Shown here: one piece after another, positions 1-8,174 of the stretch
How positions within the stretch are numbered: the first letter of the stretch is position 1
Layout: each line of letters starts with the position of its first letter
Source of the DNA: Bacillus sp. (in: firmicutes)
GTDB taxonomy: Bacteria > Bacillota > Bacilli > Bacillales > Bacillaceae_J
Direction of reading: 5' to 3'
Length of the DNA stretch: 64,000 nt
Assembly (NCBI GenBank): GCA_012842745.1
Contig: DUSF01000035.1
Coordinates: 310,001 to 374,000 of the forward strand
Program-made: the position numbers and the translations under genes
Notes under the pieces: model-generated
What the model saw: only the letters and a program-made list of their open reading frames with translations
Databases searched by the model: none
Told to the model about the DNA's origin: nothing

Positions 1-291
1 GGTACAATAACGAGAGATTTGGCGGTACATTCGTTGGAAATGCTGCAAGTAGACAGCTTAGGCTTGGATCATATTGACCATAAGCTTTTAATGGCGATTA
101 TTGAAAAATTCCGCGGCGGCCCAGTGGGGCTTGATACAATAGCTGCAACCATTGGTGAAGAAGCCCATACGATTGAGGAAGTATATGAGCCGTATTTGCT
201 GCAAATTGGCTTTTTACAACGAACGCCAAGAGGTCGTGTTGCTACACCGCAAGTTTATCAACATTTCCATATGGAGGTGCCTCATCTATAA
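1..291 (+). CDS. ruvB: Holliday junction branch migration ATPase RuvB, C-terminal part
   Basis: The window opens inside this gene and holds only its last 96 residues, in frame from base 1. The fragment contains the RuvB C-terminal winged-helix domain, recognisable from [34 protein letters not shown] and the closing [11 protein letters not shown]. This domain contacts DNA in the hexameric motor that drives branch migration with RuvA. The Walker A and B motifs lie upstream of the window. The stop codon shares one base with the ATG of the next gene (TAATG), so the two are probably translationally coupled. Confidence 0.95.
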   Translation, partial: GTITRDLAVHSLEMLQVDSLGLDHIDHKLLMAIIEKFRGGPVGLDTIAATIGEEAHTIEEVYEPYLLQIGFLQRTPRGRVATPQVYQHFHMEVPHL

Positions 292-482
292 TGGGAAAAA
301 TGTTAATGCTTATGGGAGTTGTATTAATTATTGTCGGCTTTCTATGGCAATTTATCGGCAAGCTTCCAGGTGATATTGTCTATAAAAAAGGCAATACTAC
401 TTTTTATTTTCCAATTGTAACTTCCATTGTAATCAGTATTGTACTATCGCTCATTTTTTATGTAATCGGTCGCTTCCGCTAA
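291..482 (+). CDS. DUF2905 family small membrane protein
   Basis: 63 residues. It has two hydrophobic segments (about residues 4-20 and 43-60) flanking the central motif [17 protein letters not shown], which is diagnostic of the DUF2905 family. The function of the family is unknown. Its ATG overlaps the ruvB stop by one base, and it lies between ruvB and queA as in many Bacilli, so it is probably the distal gene of a ruvAB transcript. It is predicted to sit in the cytoplasmic membrane. Confidence 0.85.
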   Translation: MGKMLMLMGVVLIIVGFLWQFIGKLPGDIVYKKGNTTFYFPIVTSIVISIVLSLIFYVIGRFR

Positions 483-519
483 TTTTTCAAAACGTTCACC
501 AATAGAGAAGGAGATAAAC

Positions 520-1548
520 ATGAAGGTTGACTTATTTGATTTCGATTTGCCAGACGAGCTAATAGCGCAGAAACCTTTAGAAGAACGGACAGCTTCACGG
601 CTGATGGTGCTTAATAAAAAAACGGGTGAATACAAGCATGAACAGTTTAAAGGTATAGTGAATTATTTACAGCCAGGAGATTGTCTTGTTTTAAATGATA
701 CGCGTGTATTGCCTGCTCGGCTTTATGGCATGAAGGAAGATACAGGTGCAAAAGTTGAGGTGTTATTATTAAAGCAGCTCGAAAATGACCTTTGGGAAAC
801 ATTGGTAAAACCTGCTAAACGTGTTAAAGTTGGCACTGTCATCACATTCGGTGATGGCCGCTTAAAAGCAAAATGTGTTGATGAAAGTGAACATGGTGGG
901 CGTAACTTTGAGTTTTTATATGAAGGTATTTTTTATGAAGTTTTAGACTCTTTAGGGGAAATGCCACTTCCTCCTTATATAAAAGAACAGCTCGAAGACC
1001 GTGAACGCTATCAAACTGTATTTGCACGGGAACGCGGCTCAGCAGCAGCACCGACGGCAGGTTTACATTTCACAGAAGAACTCCTTGAGGAAATTCGCCA
1101 AAAAGGAGTGCATGTTGCTTTTATAACCCTCCATGTTGGTCTTGGCACCTTTCGCCCGGTGAGTGTGGAAAAAGTGGAAGAGCACGACATGCACGGGGAA
1201 TTTTATCAAATGACGAAAGAAACAGCAGAGCTACTAAATCGTGTGCAAACTGGTGGTGGAAAAATTATTTCCGTTGGGACTACCTCAACACGGACGTTGG
1301 AAACAATTGCTTCTAAATTTGCTGGCCACTTTCATGAGGATTCCGGTTGGACGAATATCTTTATTTATCCAGGTTATGAGTTTAAAGCAATCAATGCAAT
1401 GTTAACAAACTTTCATCTTCCGAAATCAACATTAGTCATGTTAATTAGTGCGCTAGCTGGTCGTGAGCATGTTTTACATGCATACCAAGAAGCAGTAAAG
1501 GAAAGGTATCGTTTTTTTAGTTTTGGCGATGCGATGTTAATTATTTAA
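520..1548 (+). CDS. queA: S-adenosylmethionine:tRNA ribosyltransferase-isomerase QueA
   Basis: 342 residues, the usual length. QueA transfers and isomerises the ribosyl group of SAM onto 7-aminomethyl-7-deazaguanine at tRNA position 34, giving epoxyqueuosine. Family signatures are [12 protein letters not shown] at the N terminus, [10 protein letters not shown]-type sequence near residue 60 ([12 protein letters not shown]), [10 protein letters not shown] near residue 180, GTTSTRTLE and [12 protein letters not shown]. The ATG at 520 follows GAAGGAG with good spacing. Only 24 bp separate it from tgt, which acts earlier in the same queuosine pathway, so the two form an operon. Confidence 0.97.
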   Translation: MKVDLFDFDLPDELIAQKPLEERTASRLMVLNKKTGEYKHEQFKGIVNYLQPGDCLVLNDTRVLPARLYGMKEDTGAKVEVLLLKQLENDLWETLVKPAKRVKVGTVITFGDGRLKAKCVDESEHGGRNFEFLYEGIFYEVLDSLGEMPLPPYIKEQLEDRERYQTVFARERGSAAAPTAGLHFTEELLEEIRQKGVHVAFITLHVGLGTFRPVSVEKVEEHDMHGEFYQMTKETAELLNRVQTGGGKIISVGTTSTRTLETIASKFAGHFHEDSGWTNIFIYPGYEFKAINAMLTNFHLPKSTLVMLISALAGREHVLHAYQEAVKERYRFFSFGDAMLII

Positions 1549-2712
<1,164 letters not shown>

Positions 2713-2782
2713 ATCCGATGGTTTTAGAATATAGTTTTACAAATCAAATACATAGACAAGCTAGGAAAGGATGTGAAAAAGG

Positions 2783-3046
2783 ATGCAAAACTATAGTCAA
2801 ATACTGATATTAGTGGCGATGTTTGCTGTTTTCTATTTTTTGCTCATTCGTCCACAACAAAAACGCCAAAAGGCTGTGCAAACAATGCAGAGCAATCTTC
2901 AGAAAAATGACCAAGTTGTCACAATCGGTGGAATGCATGGTATCATTGATTCGATTGATGAGAATAAAGTTGTCATTAAATGTGGGGACGGGTCAAGATT
3001 GACTTTTGACCGCAATGCCGTTCGTGAAGTTAAAACGGGTGAATAG
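2783..3046 (+). CDS. yajC: Preprotein translocase accessory subunit YajC
   Basis: 87 residues. One N-terminal transmembrane helix (about residues 6-22, ending FYFLLIRPQQKRQK) is followed by a small cytoplasmic domain with VTIGGMHGIIDSIDENKVVIK, the typical YajC pattern. YajC associates with SecDF in the Sec holocomplex; secDF lies about 7 kb downstream. The ATG at 2783 follows GGATGTGAAAAAGG. A strong hairpin follows the stop, so this is the last gene of the queA-tgt transcript. After it, the conserved gene order is interrupted by the 3.3-6.8 kb insertion. Confidence 0.93.
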   Translation: MQNYSQILILVAMFAVFYFLLIRPQQKRQKAVQTMQSNLQKNDQVVTIGGMHGIIDSIDENKVVIKCGDGSRLTFDRNAVREVKTGE

Positions 3047-3082
3047 TATGAGAATGAGCTAGATTATTTTTGGATAAATTAG

Positions 3083-3111
3083 AACCACCCGTGAAAACGG
3101 GTGGTTTGTTC
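3083..3111 (+). terminator. Intrinsic terminator of the ruvB-queA-tgt-yajC transcript
   Basis: Perfect 10-bp stem (3083-3092 with 3097-3106) around a GAAA tetraloop, GC-rich in the middle, followed by a modest T-rich stretch. It lies 37 bp after the yajC stop. Confidence 0.8.
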
Positions 3112-3180
3112 ATGTTCGATAATCTCTACATTTTTTTAGAATTGTTGTACTTTATCAAAACAAATGACAGAACAGAGATT

Positions 3181-3217
3181 AAAAAAACACGACATTTGCC
3201 ACAATAGCAAATGTCGG
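3181..3217 (-). terminator. Intrinsic terminator of the XRE repressor gene
   Basis: Read on the minus strand, a perfect 10-bp stem (3190-3199 with 3207-3216, seven-base loop) is followed by seven T residues (the A run at 3181-3187 on the plus strand). This is a standard Rho-independent terminator facing the end of the leftward gene at 3349. Confidence 0.8.
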
Positions 3218-3266
3218 TGTATCCCACAAGGGGATGACCTGAAGGCCTCCTAAAGGCCCTCTTTTC

Positions 3267-3337
3267 TTATACTGATATCTGATAAAAGGGATACTTCTTA
3301 ATCAGTATAACAAAAATGATTAACAAGTTAATCATTT
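3267..3337. repeat. Inverted repeat and perfect palindrome downstream of the repressor gene
   Basis: Two structures lie side by side. TTATACTGAT (3267-3276) is repeated inverted at 3301-3310, separated by 24 bp. Next to it, AAATGATTAAC (3314-3324) is mirrored perfectly at 3327-3337 with only two central bases, an operator-like dyad. Neither is followed by a T run, so neither looks like a terminator. Their role is unknown. Confidence 0.6.
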
Positions 3338-3348
3338 AAGCGCAAAAA

Positions 3349-3804
3349 TTAAGCACCCTCTCTAGTGCCCCCTTCCTCTCGCCCCTTTCCATTCTTCGAG
3401 ACTGACAACTTTTTGTTCTTGTCTGAACTTGTCCCCCCCAGCATTTCCTCGACCTGCCCCTCAATTCTCCCTTTTTGTCTTTCTGATAATTGTCTGAATT
3501 TAGCTATAAACTCTAAATCTTCAGGAGAAAGGTCAACAAAAGGGAGAAAATTTTTTTCAATTGTTGGAGTGCTAGCTGGTTGATGATCTGGTTTTTCGCC
3601 AGTTAATAACCATTCCATAGAAACTGAAAAGAATTTTGAGAGTTTATACAGTTCGATAGTGCTGGGCAACCTCCTTCCATTGACATAGTTACTCATAGTT
3701 GTCTTTGAAAATCCTGTAACACTATAGACGTCTTTTTGCGAAATACCCAATTCATTTAATTTTTGTGCGATACGCACTCCAACGCCATCGAAGTTTTCAT
3801 TCAT
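3349..3804 (-). CDS. XRE-family (phage repressor-type) transcriptional regulator
   Basis: 151 residues from the ATG at 3802-3804, chosen because AAGGAG lies 10 nt upstream; an in-frame GTG further up sits almost on the Shine-Dalgarno sequence. Residues 7-63 form a Cro/C1-type helix-turn-helix (RIAQKLNELGISQKDVYSVTG, then SKTTMSNYVNGRRLPS). The C-terminal half (LSPEDLEFIAKFRQLSERQKGR) is probably a dimerisation region, and the basic tail is low in complexity. No peptidase or RecA-sensing domain is visible. It is divergent from a small HTH gene at 4075, and its own promoter lies in one arm of a 20-bp inverted repeat, so autoregulation is likely. Confidence 0.85.
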   Translation of the reverse strand: MNENFDGVGVRIAQKLNELGISQKDVYSVTGFSKTTMSNYVNGRRLPSTIELYKLSKFFSVSMEWLLTGEKPDHQPASTPTIEKNFLPFVDLSPEDLEFIAKFRQLSERQKGRIEGQVEEMLGGTSSDKNKKLSVSKNGKGREEGGTREGA

Positions 3805-3820
3805 GGCAAACACACTCCTT

Positions 3821-3907
3821 AAATATTATACAAATGAAAACTTTATCAAGAAGTTATTACCCTGAATGAGAAAAAAATATTGATAAAGTTTTCGTTTGTG
3901 GTAATAT
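3821..3907. promoter_or_regulatory. Mirrored divergent promoters inside a 20-bp inverted repeat (putative operators)
   Basis: The 20-mer at 3830-3849 recurs inverted at 3880-3899 with one mismatch. Each copy supplies its own promoter. On the plus strand TTGATA (3880-3885), a 16-bp spacer and TAATAT (3902-3907) face the Cro-like gene. On the minus strand TTGATA (3844-3849), a 15-bp spacer and TAATAT face the repressor. A protein bound to each arm would cover both promoters. That the neighbouring repressor binds here is inference. Confidence 0.75.
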
Positions 3908-4074
3908 TTAACTACGATTAACAAATTTATCTTCAAAAATAATATCATACATCATCCAGTATAGACAGAAGAGAAATAATCTAATGCTTTTCGTTCCTTG
4001 AAAGGGGGGATTGAAAGATAGTTTATACGGGTGATAAATAATTTGCAAAAGTACCACGGAGGGAGTAATCGCAG

Positions 4075-4293
4075 TTGAAGAAAAGACAGAGAAAGTTGAC
4101 ACCGCTCGGGATGATTATAAGGAAGCGTCTGCTTGAGAAGGGAAAAACCCAGGAGCAGCTTGCCAAAGAAGTGGGGACAACCAAAGTTTATCTTAATTAC
4201 ATCCTTCATGGTGAGCGGTCGGGACAGAAATACCTTCCTAAAATACTAGATGTGTTAGAAATTGACCCCGAATCTATTCAGCACATCGCATAA
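4075..4293 (+). CDS. Small Cro-like XRE-family DNA-binding protein
   Basis: 72 residues, starting at TTG 4075 with GGAGGG about 10 nt upstream. Nearly the whole protein is one helix-turn-helix: LTPLGMIIRKRLLEKGKTQEQ, then LAKEVGTTKVYLNYILHGERSG and YLPKILDVLEID. It resembles small phage-associated XRE proteins of Bacillus and Paenibacillus. Together with the divergent repressor it forms a two-protein switch of the kind seen in prophages and conjugative elements, although no integrase or structural phage genes are nearby. A leader of about 165 nt separates promoter and start. The 294 bp downstream, up to cheY, carry no convincing gene. Confidence 0.82.
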   Translation: MKKRQRKLTPLGMIIRKRLLEKGKTQEQLAKEVGTTKVYLNYILHGERSGQKYLPKILDVLEIDPESIQHIA

Positions 4294-4436
4294 GGGGTAA
4301 CTTCTTTACAACGAGCACAGCAGACATCTGCTTTGATATTGTGCTGAAGACAAATGAAATGCAGCTTGCCCGCGTAGAATTCTTCCTACAGTTAGCTTGA
4401 ATTTATAAAATATAGAATTGATTTTTTTTGATTTTA

Positions 4437-4458
4437 ATATAGGTATATATACCTATAT
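4437..4458. promoter_or_regulatory. 22-bp perfect palindrome upstream of cheY
   Basis: Two 11-base arms, perfectly symmetrical about 4447/4448 with no spacer; the core reads TATAGGTATA mirrored. It lies 130 bp before the cheY start, in an AT-rich stretch without other genes. A hairpin with no loop is unlikely, so a protein binding site is the better reading. The regulator is unknown. Confidence 0.55.
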
Positions 4459-4587
4459 AGAAAACAACTTAACGGGACTTATTTATCGTTTTGTAAATCT
4501 TATAAACAAGTTAAAAGCAGGTAGTTTTTGTATTGGCTTAGGCTGCTACAGTTTTAAATCTAGAAATTTAATGAATAGGGGAGAAAA

Positions 4588-4950
4588 ATGGTGGCAACGA
4601 TTCTTGTTGCAGATGATGCAGCATTTATGCGAACAATGTTAAAAAGTATTCTTGTAAAAGGTGGATATGAAGTAATCGGTAAAGCGGAAAATGGCTTGAC
4701 AGCCATTGCCAAGTATAAAGAGCTAAAACCAGATTTAGTTACGCTGGATATTACAATGCCTGAAATGGATGGAATTACTGCATTGAAAGAAATAAGAAAA
4801 ATAAACAGTAAGGCGAAAATCATTATGTGTTCAGCGATGGGGCAACATACACTAATTATTAAAGCAATCGAAGCAGGGGCAAAAGATTTCATTGTAAAGC
4901 CATTTCAAGAATCGCAGGTGTTAGAGGCCGTGAAAGATGTGTTAGGATAG
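4588..4950 (+). CDS. cheY: Chemotaxis response regulator CheY
   Basis: 120 residues, a single receiver domain. Acidic pocket Asp9/Asp10 (LVADDAAFMR), phosphoacceptor Asp54 (VTLDITMPEMDG), Ser82 (MCSAMGQ) and Lys104 (DFIVKPF) are all present. The sequence closely matches Bacillus CheY throughout, so it should bind the flagellar switch rather than DNA. The start is ATG 4588 after GGGGAG. Unlike the classical copy in the flagellar operon, this gene stands alone beside a single chemoreceptor, 156 bp upstream of it, with no cheA, cheW, cheB or cheR nearby. Whether it is the only cheY of the cell cannot be told from this window. Confidence 0.9.
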   Translation: MVATILVADDAAFMRTMLKSILVKGGYEVIGKAENGLTAIAKYKELKPDLVTLDITMPEMDGITALKEIRKINSKAKIIMCSAMGQHTLIIKAIEAGAKDFIVKPFQESQVLEAVKDVLG

Positions 4951-5106
4951 CTTGTCTTAGAAGTTAAATCAAAAGTTAAAAAAAGAAAATTCAGATAGGT
5001 CATGTTTATAAAATGAAGGGGAAAATGGGATGAGTAAATTGACTTTGGAATAATCACACGGTGATGCCGCCATCATTATTTTTAAGGAAGGATTGGTGTA
5101 GGAAAT

Positions 5107-6810
5107 ATGAAGCTAGGGTTAAGTTCAAAAATTATTGGCGGAATGCTGGGGAGTATTTTTTTCTTGGCTGTACTTTTGTCAATTATTAGTTATATAGGAA
5201 CGAAAAATAGTTTAATTGAATCTGCACAACAAAAAATTTTATCGGATTTGGAATTATCATACACTCTTATTGATGTTGCTTATCCAGGAGATTGGGAGAG
5301 CAGAAATGGTTTTCTTTATAAAGGGAATATTAAAATAGATGGAAATCATGAGTTAATTGATCATATTGGTGAGGAAACGGGAGGAAACACTGTTAGCATT
5401 TTCCATGGTGAAACTAGAGTTGCAACAAATTTAAAAGATGAAAGTGGAAATCGTTCGATCAATACGAAAGTATCAGATGCAGTAAAAAATACTGTTATAG
5501 GGAAAAAAGAAAGATATACAGGTAGGGCAAATGTCGTTGGCGAGTGGATGCAGGCTGCATATATACCTATAAATAACAGAGATGGGAAAGTCATCGGTGT
5601 ATTTGGAACTGCTTTACTAGAGAAACCTTATATTGACATCGCTTATAAATCTGCCGTAAAAAATATCATTCTTTCTCTTATTATTGCAATCGGAATTGCT
5701 GTAGCGGGAAATCTTCTAATAAAACGGGCGATTATAAAACCAATCTTAGCATCTGTTGCTCATGGTGAGCAGTTGGCTCAAGGTGACTTCTCTTACGATA
5801 TGCCTAAACAGCTTTTAACTAGAAAAGATGAAATTGGAACGCTTGCCCATAGCTTCGATCATATTACTAAAAGCATGAGAACCATGATTAAACAAGTACA
5901 GCTTAGTGCCGAACAGTCAGCAGCTTCTGCGGAGGAATTGTCTGCCAGTGCCGATCAAACGGAAAAATCTTCAAACCAAATTGCGATAACGATTAATGAA
6001 GTGGCATCAGGGGCAACACACCAAACTGATTACATAAGCAATATCTTAACAAAAATGAACGAGACGGTTAAAAAGGCTGCCGAAGGTAATGACAAATCGA
6101 CAAAAGCACTCGAAAATGCCAAACAATCAACGATGACTGCTCATCATGGAAATACGGCAATACAAGAAGCGATTCATCATTTAAGTACGGTCAAAAAGAC
6201 GGTTGCCAATGCTACCGATTCGATCCAAAAGCTTGGCAAACGATCCGAAGAAATTGGCGGCATTATTACCGTTATTACGCAAATTGCTGAACAAACGAAT
6301 TTGCTCGCTTTAAACGCTGCTATCGAAGCAGCTAGAGCAGGTGAACATGGCAAAGGCTTTGCTGTTGTTGCTGCTGAAGTACGCAAGCTTGCCGAGCAAT
6401 CAAGTGAATCTGCTGGCAAAATTACGGACTTAATTAAAGATATTCAAGCTGAAACGGTTATTACTGTCGGAGCGATGGAAAGCAATCTTAATGCAGTTGA
6501 AGAACAAGTGGATATTATCAAAAAAGGAGAAGAAGCACTTGATTTAATTGTTCGCCAAGCCAAAGAAACGGAAAGAGGGGTAAAAGATTCACAAGAAATT
6601 CTCCAAATAATCAATCAACATGCCCAAGATGTATTAAGCTCGATTCATGAAATTTCGGGTATTATTCAACAAACAGCCGCAGCAACAGAACAAGTATCAG
6701 CAGCAGCAGAAGAACAATCGGCAACCGTTGAAGAGATTTCCGCTAGTTCACATGAATTGGCGAAAATGGCAGAAAATCTTCAAGAAGAGATTCATAAATT
6801 TAAAATTTAA
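5107..6810 (+). CDS. Methyl-accepting chemotaxis protein with extracellular Cache-type sensor
   Basis: 567 residues. TM1 (about 9-30) and TM2 (about 186-206) flank an extracellular domain of about 150 residues with the single-Cache pattern ([36 protein letters not shown]). A HAMP domain follows (about 207-262), then a long cytoplasmic coiled coil with the conserved hairpin tip [20 protein letters not shown]. The ligand is not predictable; single-Cache receptors often sense small organic acids or amino acids. It follows the cheY paralogue in the same direction and ends at a strong terminator. Confidence 0.9.
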   Translation: MKLGLSSKIIGGMLGSIFFLAVLLSIISYIGTKNSLIESAQQKILSDLELSYTLIDVAYPGDWESRNGFLYKGNIKIDGNHELIDHIGEETGGNTVSIFHGETRVATNLKDESGNRSINTKVSDAVKNTVIGKKERYTGRANVVGEWMQAAYIPINNRDGKVIGVFGTALLEKPYIDIAYKSAVKNIILSLIIAIGIAVAGNLLIKRAIIKPILASVAHGEQLAQGDFSYDMPKQLLTRKDEIGTLAHSFDHITKSMRTMIKQVQLSAEQSAASAEELSASADQTEKSSNQIAITINEVASGATHQTDYISNILTKMNETVKKAAEGNDKSTKALENAKQSTMTAHHGNTAIQEAIHHLSTVKKTVANATDSIQKLGKRSEEIGGIITVITQIAEQTNLLALNAAIEAARAGEHGKGFAVVAAEVRKLAEQSSESAGKITDLIKDIQAETVITVGAMESNLNAVEEQVDIIKKGEEALDLIVRQAKETERGVKDSQEILQIINQHAQDVLSSIHEISGIIQQTAAATEQVSAAAEEQSATVEEISASSHELAKMAENLQEEIHKFKI

Positions 6811-6859
6811 GTGGAACAAGAGGGGCAGGTTTCGTGCCCCTCTTGTTCCACTGTCTCTT
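6811..6859 (+). terminator. Intrinsic terminator after the chemoreceptor
   Basis: A perfect 17-bp stem (6811-6827 with 6835-6851) with a seven-base loop starts right after the stop codon and is followed by a T-rich run. The leftward yrzE ends just beyond it, so it may serve both convergent genes. Confidence 0.88.
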
Positions 6860-7237
6860 TTAAGCTCTTCTGCCCGCTGTATTAACTCCAATGACCCCAC
6901 CTAACAAAGCGACAATGATATAGCCGAGATGATAGGCCATTTGCTCAATGGAGAAACTTGTTTGATATCCTAAAAATTGCATAAGAAAAACTAATAAAGA
7001 AAAAAGTAATCCTGTTCCAGCACCAACGAGCCAGCCTCTTTGCTTCCCTTTTCCACCGGAAACAAATCCGCCGATAAATAATGCTAGGAAAGATAATATT
7101 AAAATAACCCAAGTTAAAGATGATTCCTGTACATTTGTAAAACGTAGTAATAATGATAAAACGAGACTAGATACGAGAACAATGATAAAGGTCGTGATGA
7201 CCCCAGATAATATTGCCGAAAATGAGTTTTTTGCCAT
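6860..7237 (-). CDS. yrzE: TIGR04086 family membrane protein (YrzE-like)
   Basis: 125 residues with four predicted membrane helices and a central loop VSGGKGKQRGWLVGAG, the hallmark of this family of unknown function. The ATG follows AAGGGGGC on the minus strand. In B. subtilis yrzE lies between yajC and the DUF421/spoVB genes; the same neighbours occur here once the 3.3-6.8 kb insertion is disregarded, which supports orthology. Confidence 0.8.
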   Translation of the reverse strand: MAKNSFSAILSGVITTFIIVLVSSLVLSLLLRFTNVQESSLTWVILILSFLALFIGGFVSGGKGKQRGWLVGAGTGLLFSLLVFLMQFLGYQTSFSIEQMAYHLGYIIVALLGGVIGVNTAGRRA

Positions 7238-7320
7238 TTTGCTGCCCCCTTACAAGTTCACTGAGGTTGTTTCACCCTTATTAAAAACTTATTCAGTGGG
7301 ACAAATTTTAGAACAGGAAA

Positions 7321-7376
7321 AGCGGAAGCGCCCGTTTAGCGAAGTCCACTAGTCGCTGGGCGCTGTAGCTAGACAA
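7321..7376. repeat. Structured intergenic repeat-like element
   Basis: Nested inverted repeats: AGCGCCC (7327-7333) pairs with GGGCGCT (7358-7364), and AGCGA (7338-7342) pairs with TCGCT (7353-7357) inside it. It is GC-rich compared with its surroundings and lacks a T run. The form resembles short dispersed intergenic elements of Bacillaceae, but only one copy is visible here. The rest of 7238-7471 shows no gene. Confidence 0.45.
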
Positions 7377-7471
7377 TAAAAAAATGGAAAAACATTCGCG
7401 TTATGTTTCCAATCCTTTCGCTCAAACTAACATGAAGATAAAAAGTAGTGTTTGATAAGGAGCGGTGGAAG

Positions 7472-8131
7472 ATGGAACTTTGGACGGTCGTTTTGCGAAC
7501 GCTATTCTTATATTTGTTACTGGTCATTATCTTTCGATTAATGGGGAAAAGAGAAATCGGCGAGTTAAGTCTGTTAGATTTAATTGTTTTTATAATGATT
7601 GGTGAGATGGCTGTAGTGGCAATCGAAAAGCCTGATAAACCGTTATTCATCACGATTTTGCCGATGTTTTTATTGCTATTTATCCAGCTTTCTTTGTCAA
7701 TCCTTTCTTTAAAAAGCCAAAAATTGCGGGATGCTTTAGATGGCAAACCATCTGCCATTGTTGACCAAGGGCAAATTAATGAGGAAGAGATGCGGAAGCA
7801 GCGCTATAATCTTGATGACCTCTTGACACAGCTCCGTGAAAAGGATATAAAAAACGTTGCTGATGTTGAATTTGCCATCCTCGAAACAACTGGGAAGCTA
7901 TCCGTATTTGAGAAGGATAAATATAATCAAACAAATCAAGCGATTAATATTCCGTTTCCGCTAATTAAAGATGGTATGATTCAAGAAGATCAGTTGAAAA
8001 GGATTCATAGAACAAACTTATGGCTTAGACAGGAACTCAGAAAGTTAGGCTACAAGGATATAAAAAATATTTTTTATTGCACGATTGATGATAATGGTGA
8101 GCTTTTTGTTGATATGAAGGATGATAAATAA
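7472..8131 (+). CDS. DUF421 family membrane protein (YetF/YrbG-like)
   Basis: 219 residues from ATG 7472, which has AAGGAG 10 nt upstream; an in-frame GTG at 7448 precedes that site and is rejected. Three N-terminal helices (about 5-75) contain RLMGKREIGELSLLDLI, the DUF421 signature. The cytoplasmic C-terminal part (about 80-219) carries the YetF-type alpha/beta fold with LDDLLTQLREKDIKNVADVEFAILETTGKLSVF. Several relatives occur in spore formers; their biochemical role is unclear. It converges on spoVB. Confidence 0.88.
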   Translation: MELWTVVLRTLFLYLLLVIIFRLMGKREIGELSLLDLIVFIMIGEMAVVAIEKPDKPLFITILPMFLLLFIQLSLSILSLKSQKLRDALDGKPSAIVDQGQINEEEMRKQRYNLDDLLTQLREKDIKNVADVEFAILETTGKLSVFEKDKYNQTNQAINIPFPLIKDGMIQEDQLKRIHRTNLWLRQELRKLGYKDIKNIFYCTIDDNGELFVDMKDDK

Positions 8132-8133
8132 CG

Positions 8134-8174
8134 AAAGTAAGGCTTGCTAGTAGAAAAGCTGCCTTACTTTTTTT
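8134..8174 (+). terminator. Intrinsic terminator between DUF421 gene and spoVB
   Basis: 10-bp stem AAAGTAAGGC (8134-8143) with GCCTTACTTT (8161-8170), followed by eight T residues on the plus strand. The right arm contains the spoVB stop codon, so the two convergent genes share this structure. Confidence 0.85.

Noticed and set aside
4418-4642. 74-residue reading frame upstream of cheY
   Set aside because: Overlaps the 22-bp palindrome and the start of cheY in another frame, with no ribosome binding site or recognisable domain.
5029-5052. Seven-codon reading frame after cheY (ATG 5029 to TAA)
   Set aside because: Too short to judge, and I saw no conserved leader-peptide logic or attenuator.
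3349-6810. Active prophage or integrative element
   Set aside because: Only the two XRE genes look phage-like; no integrase, structural or conjugation gene and no flanking direct repeats found.
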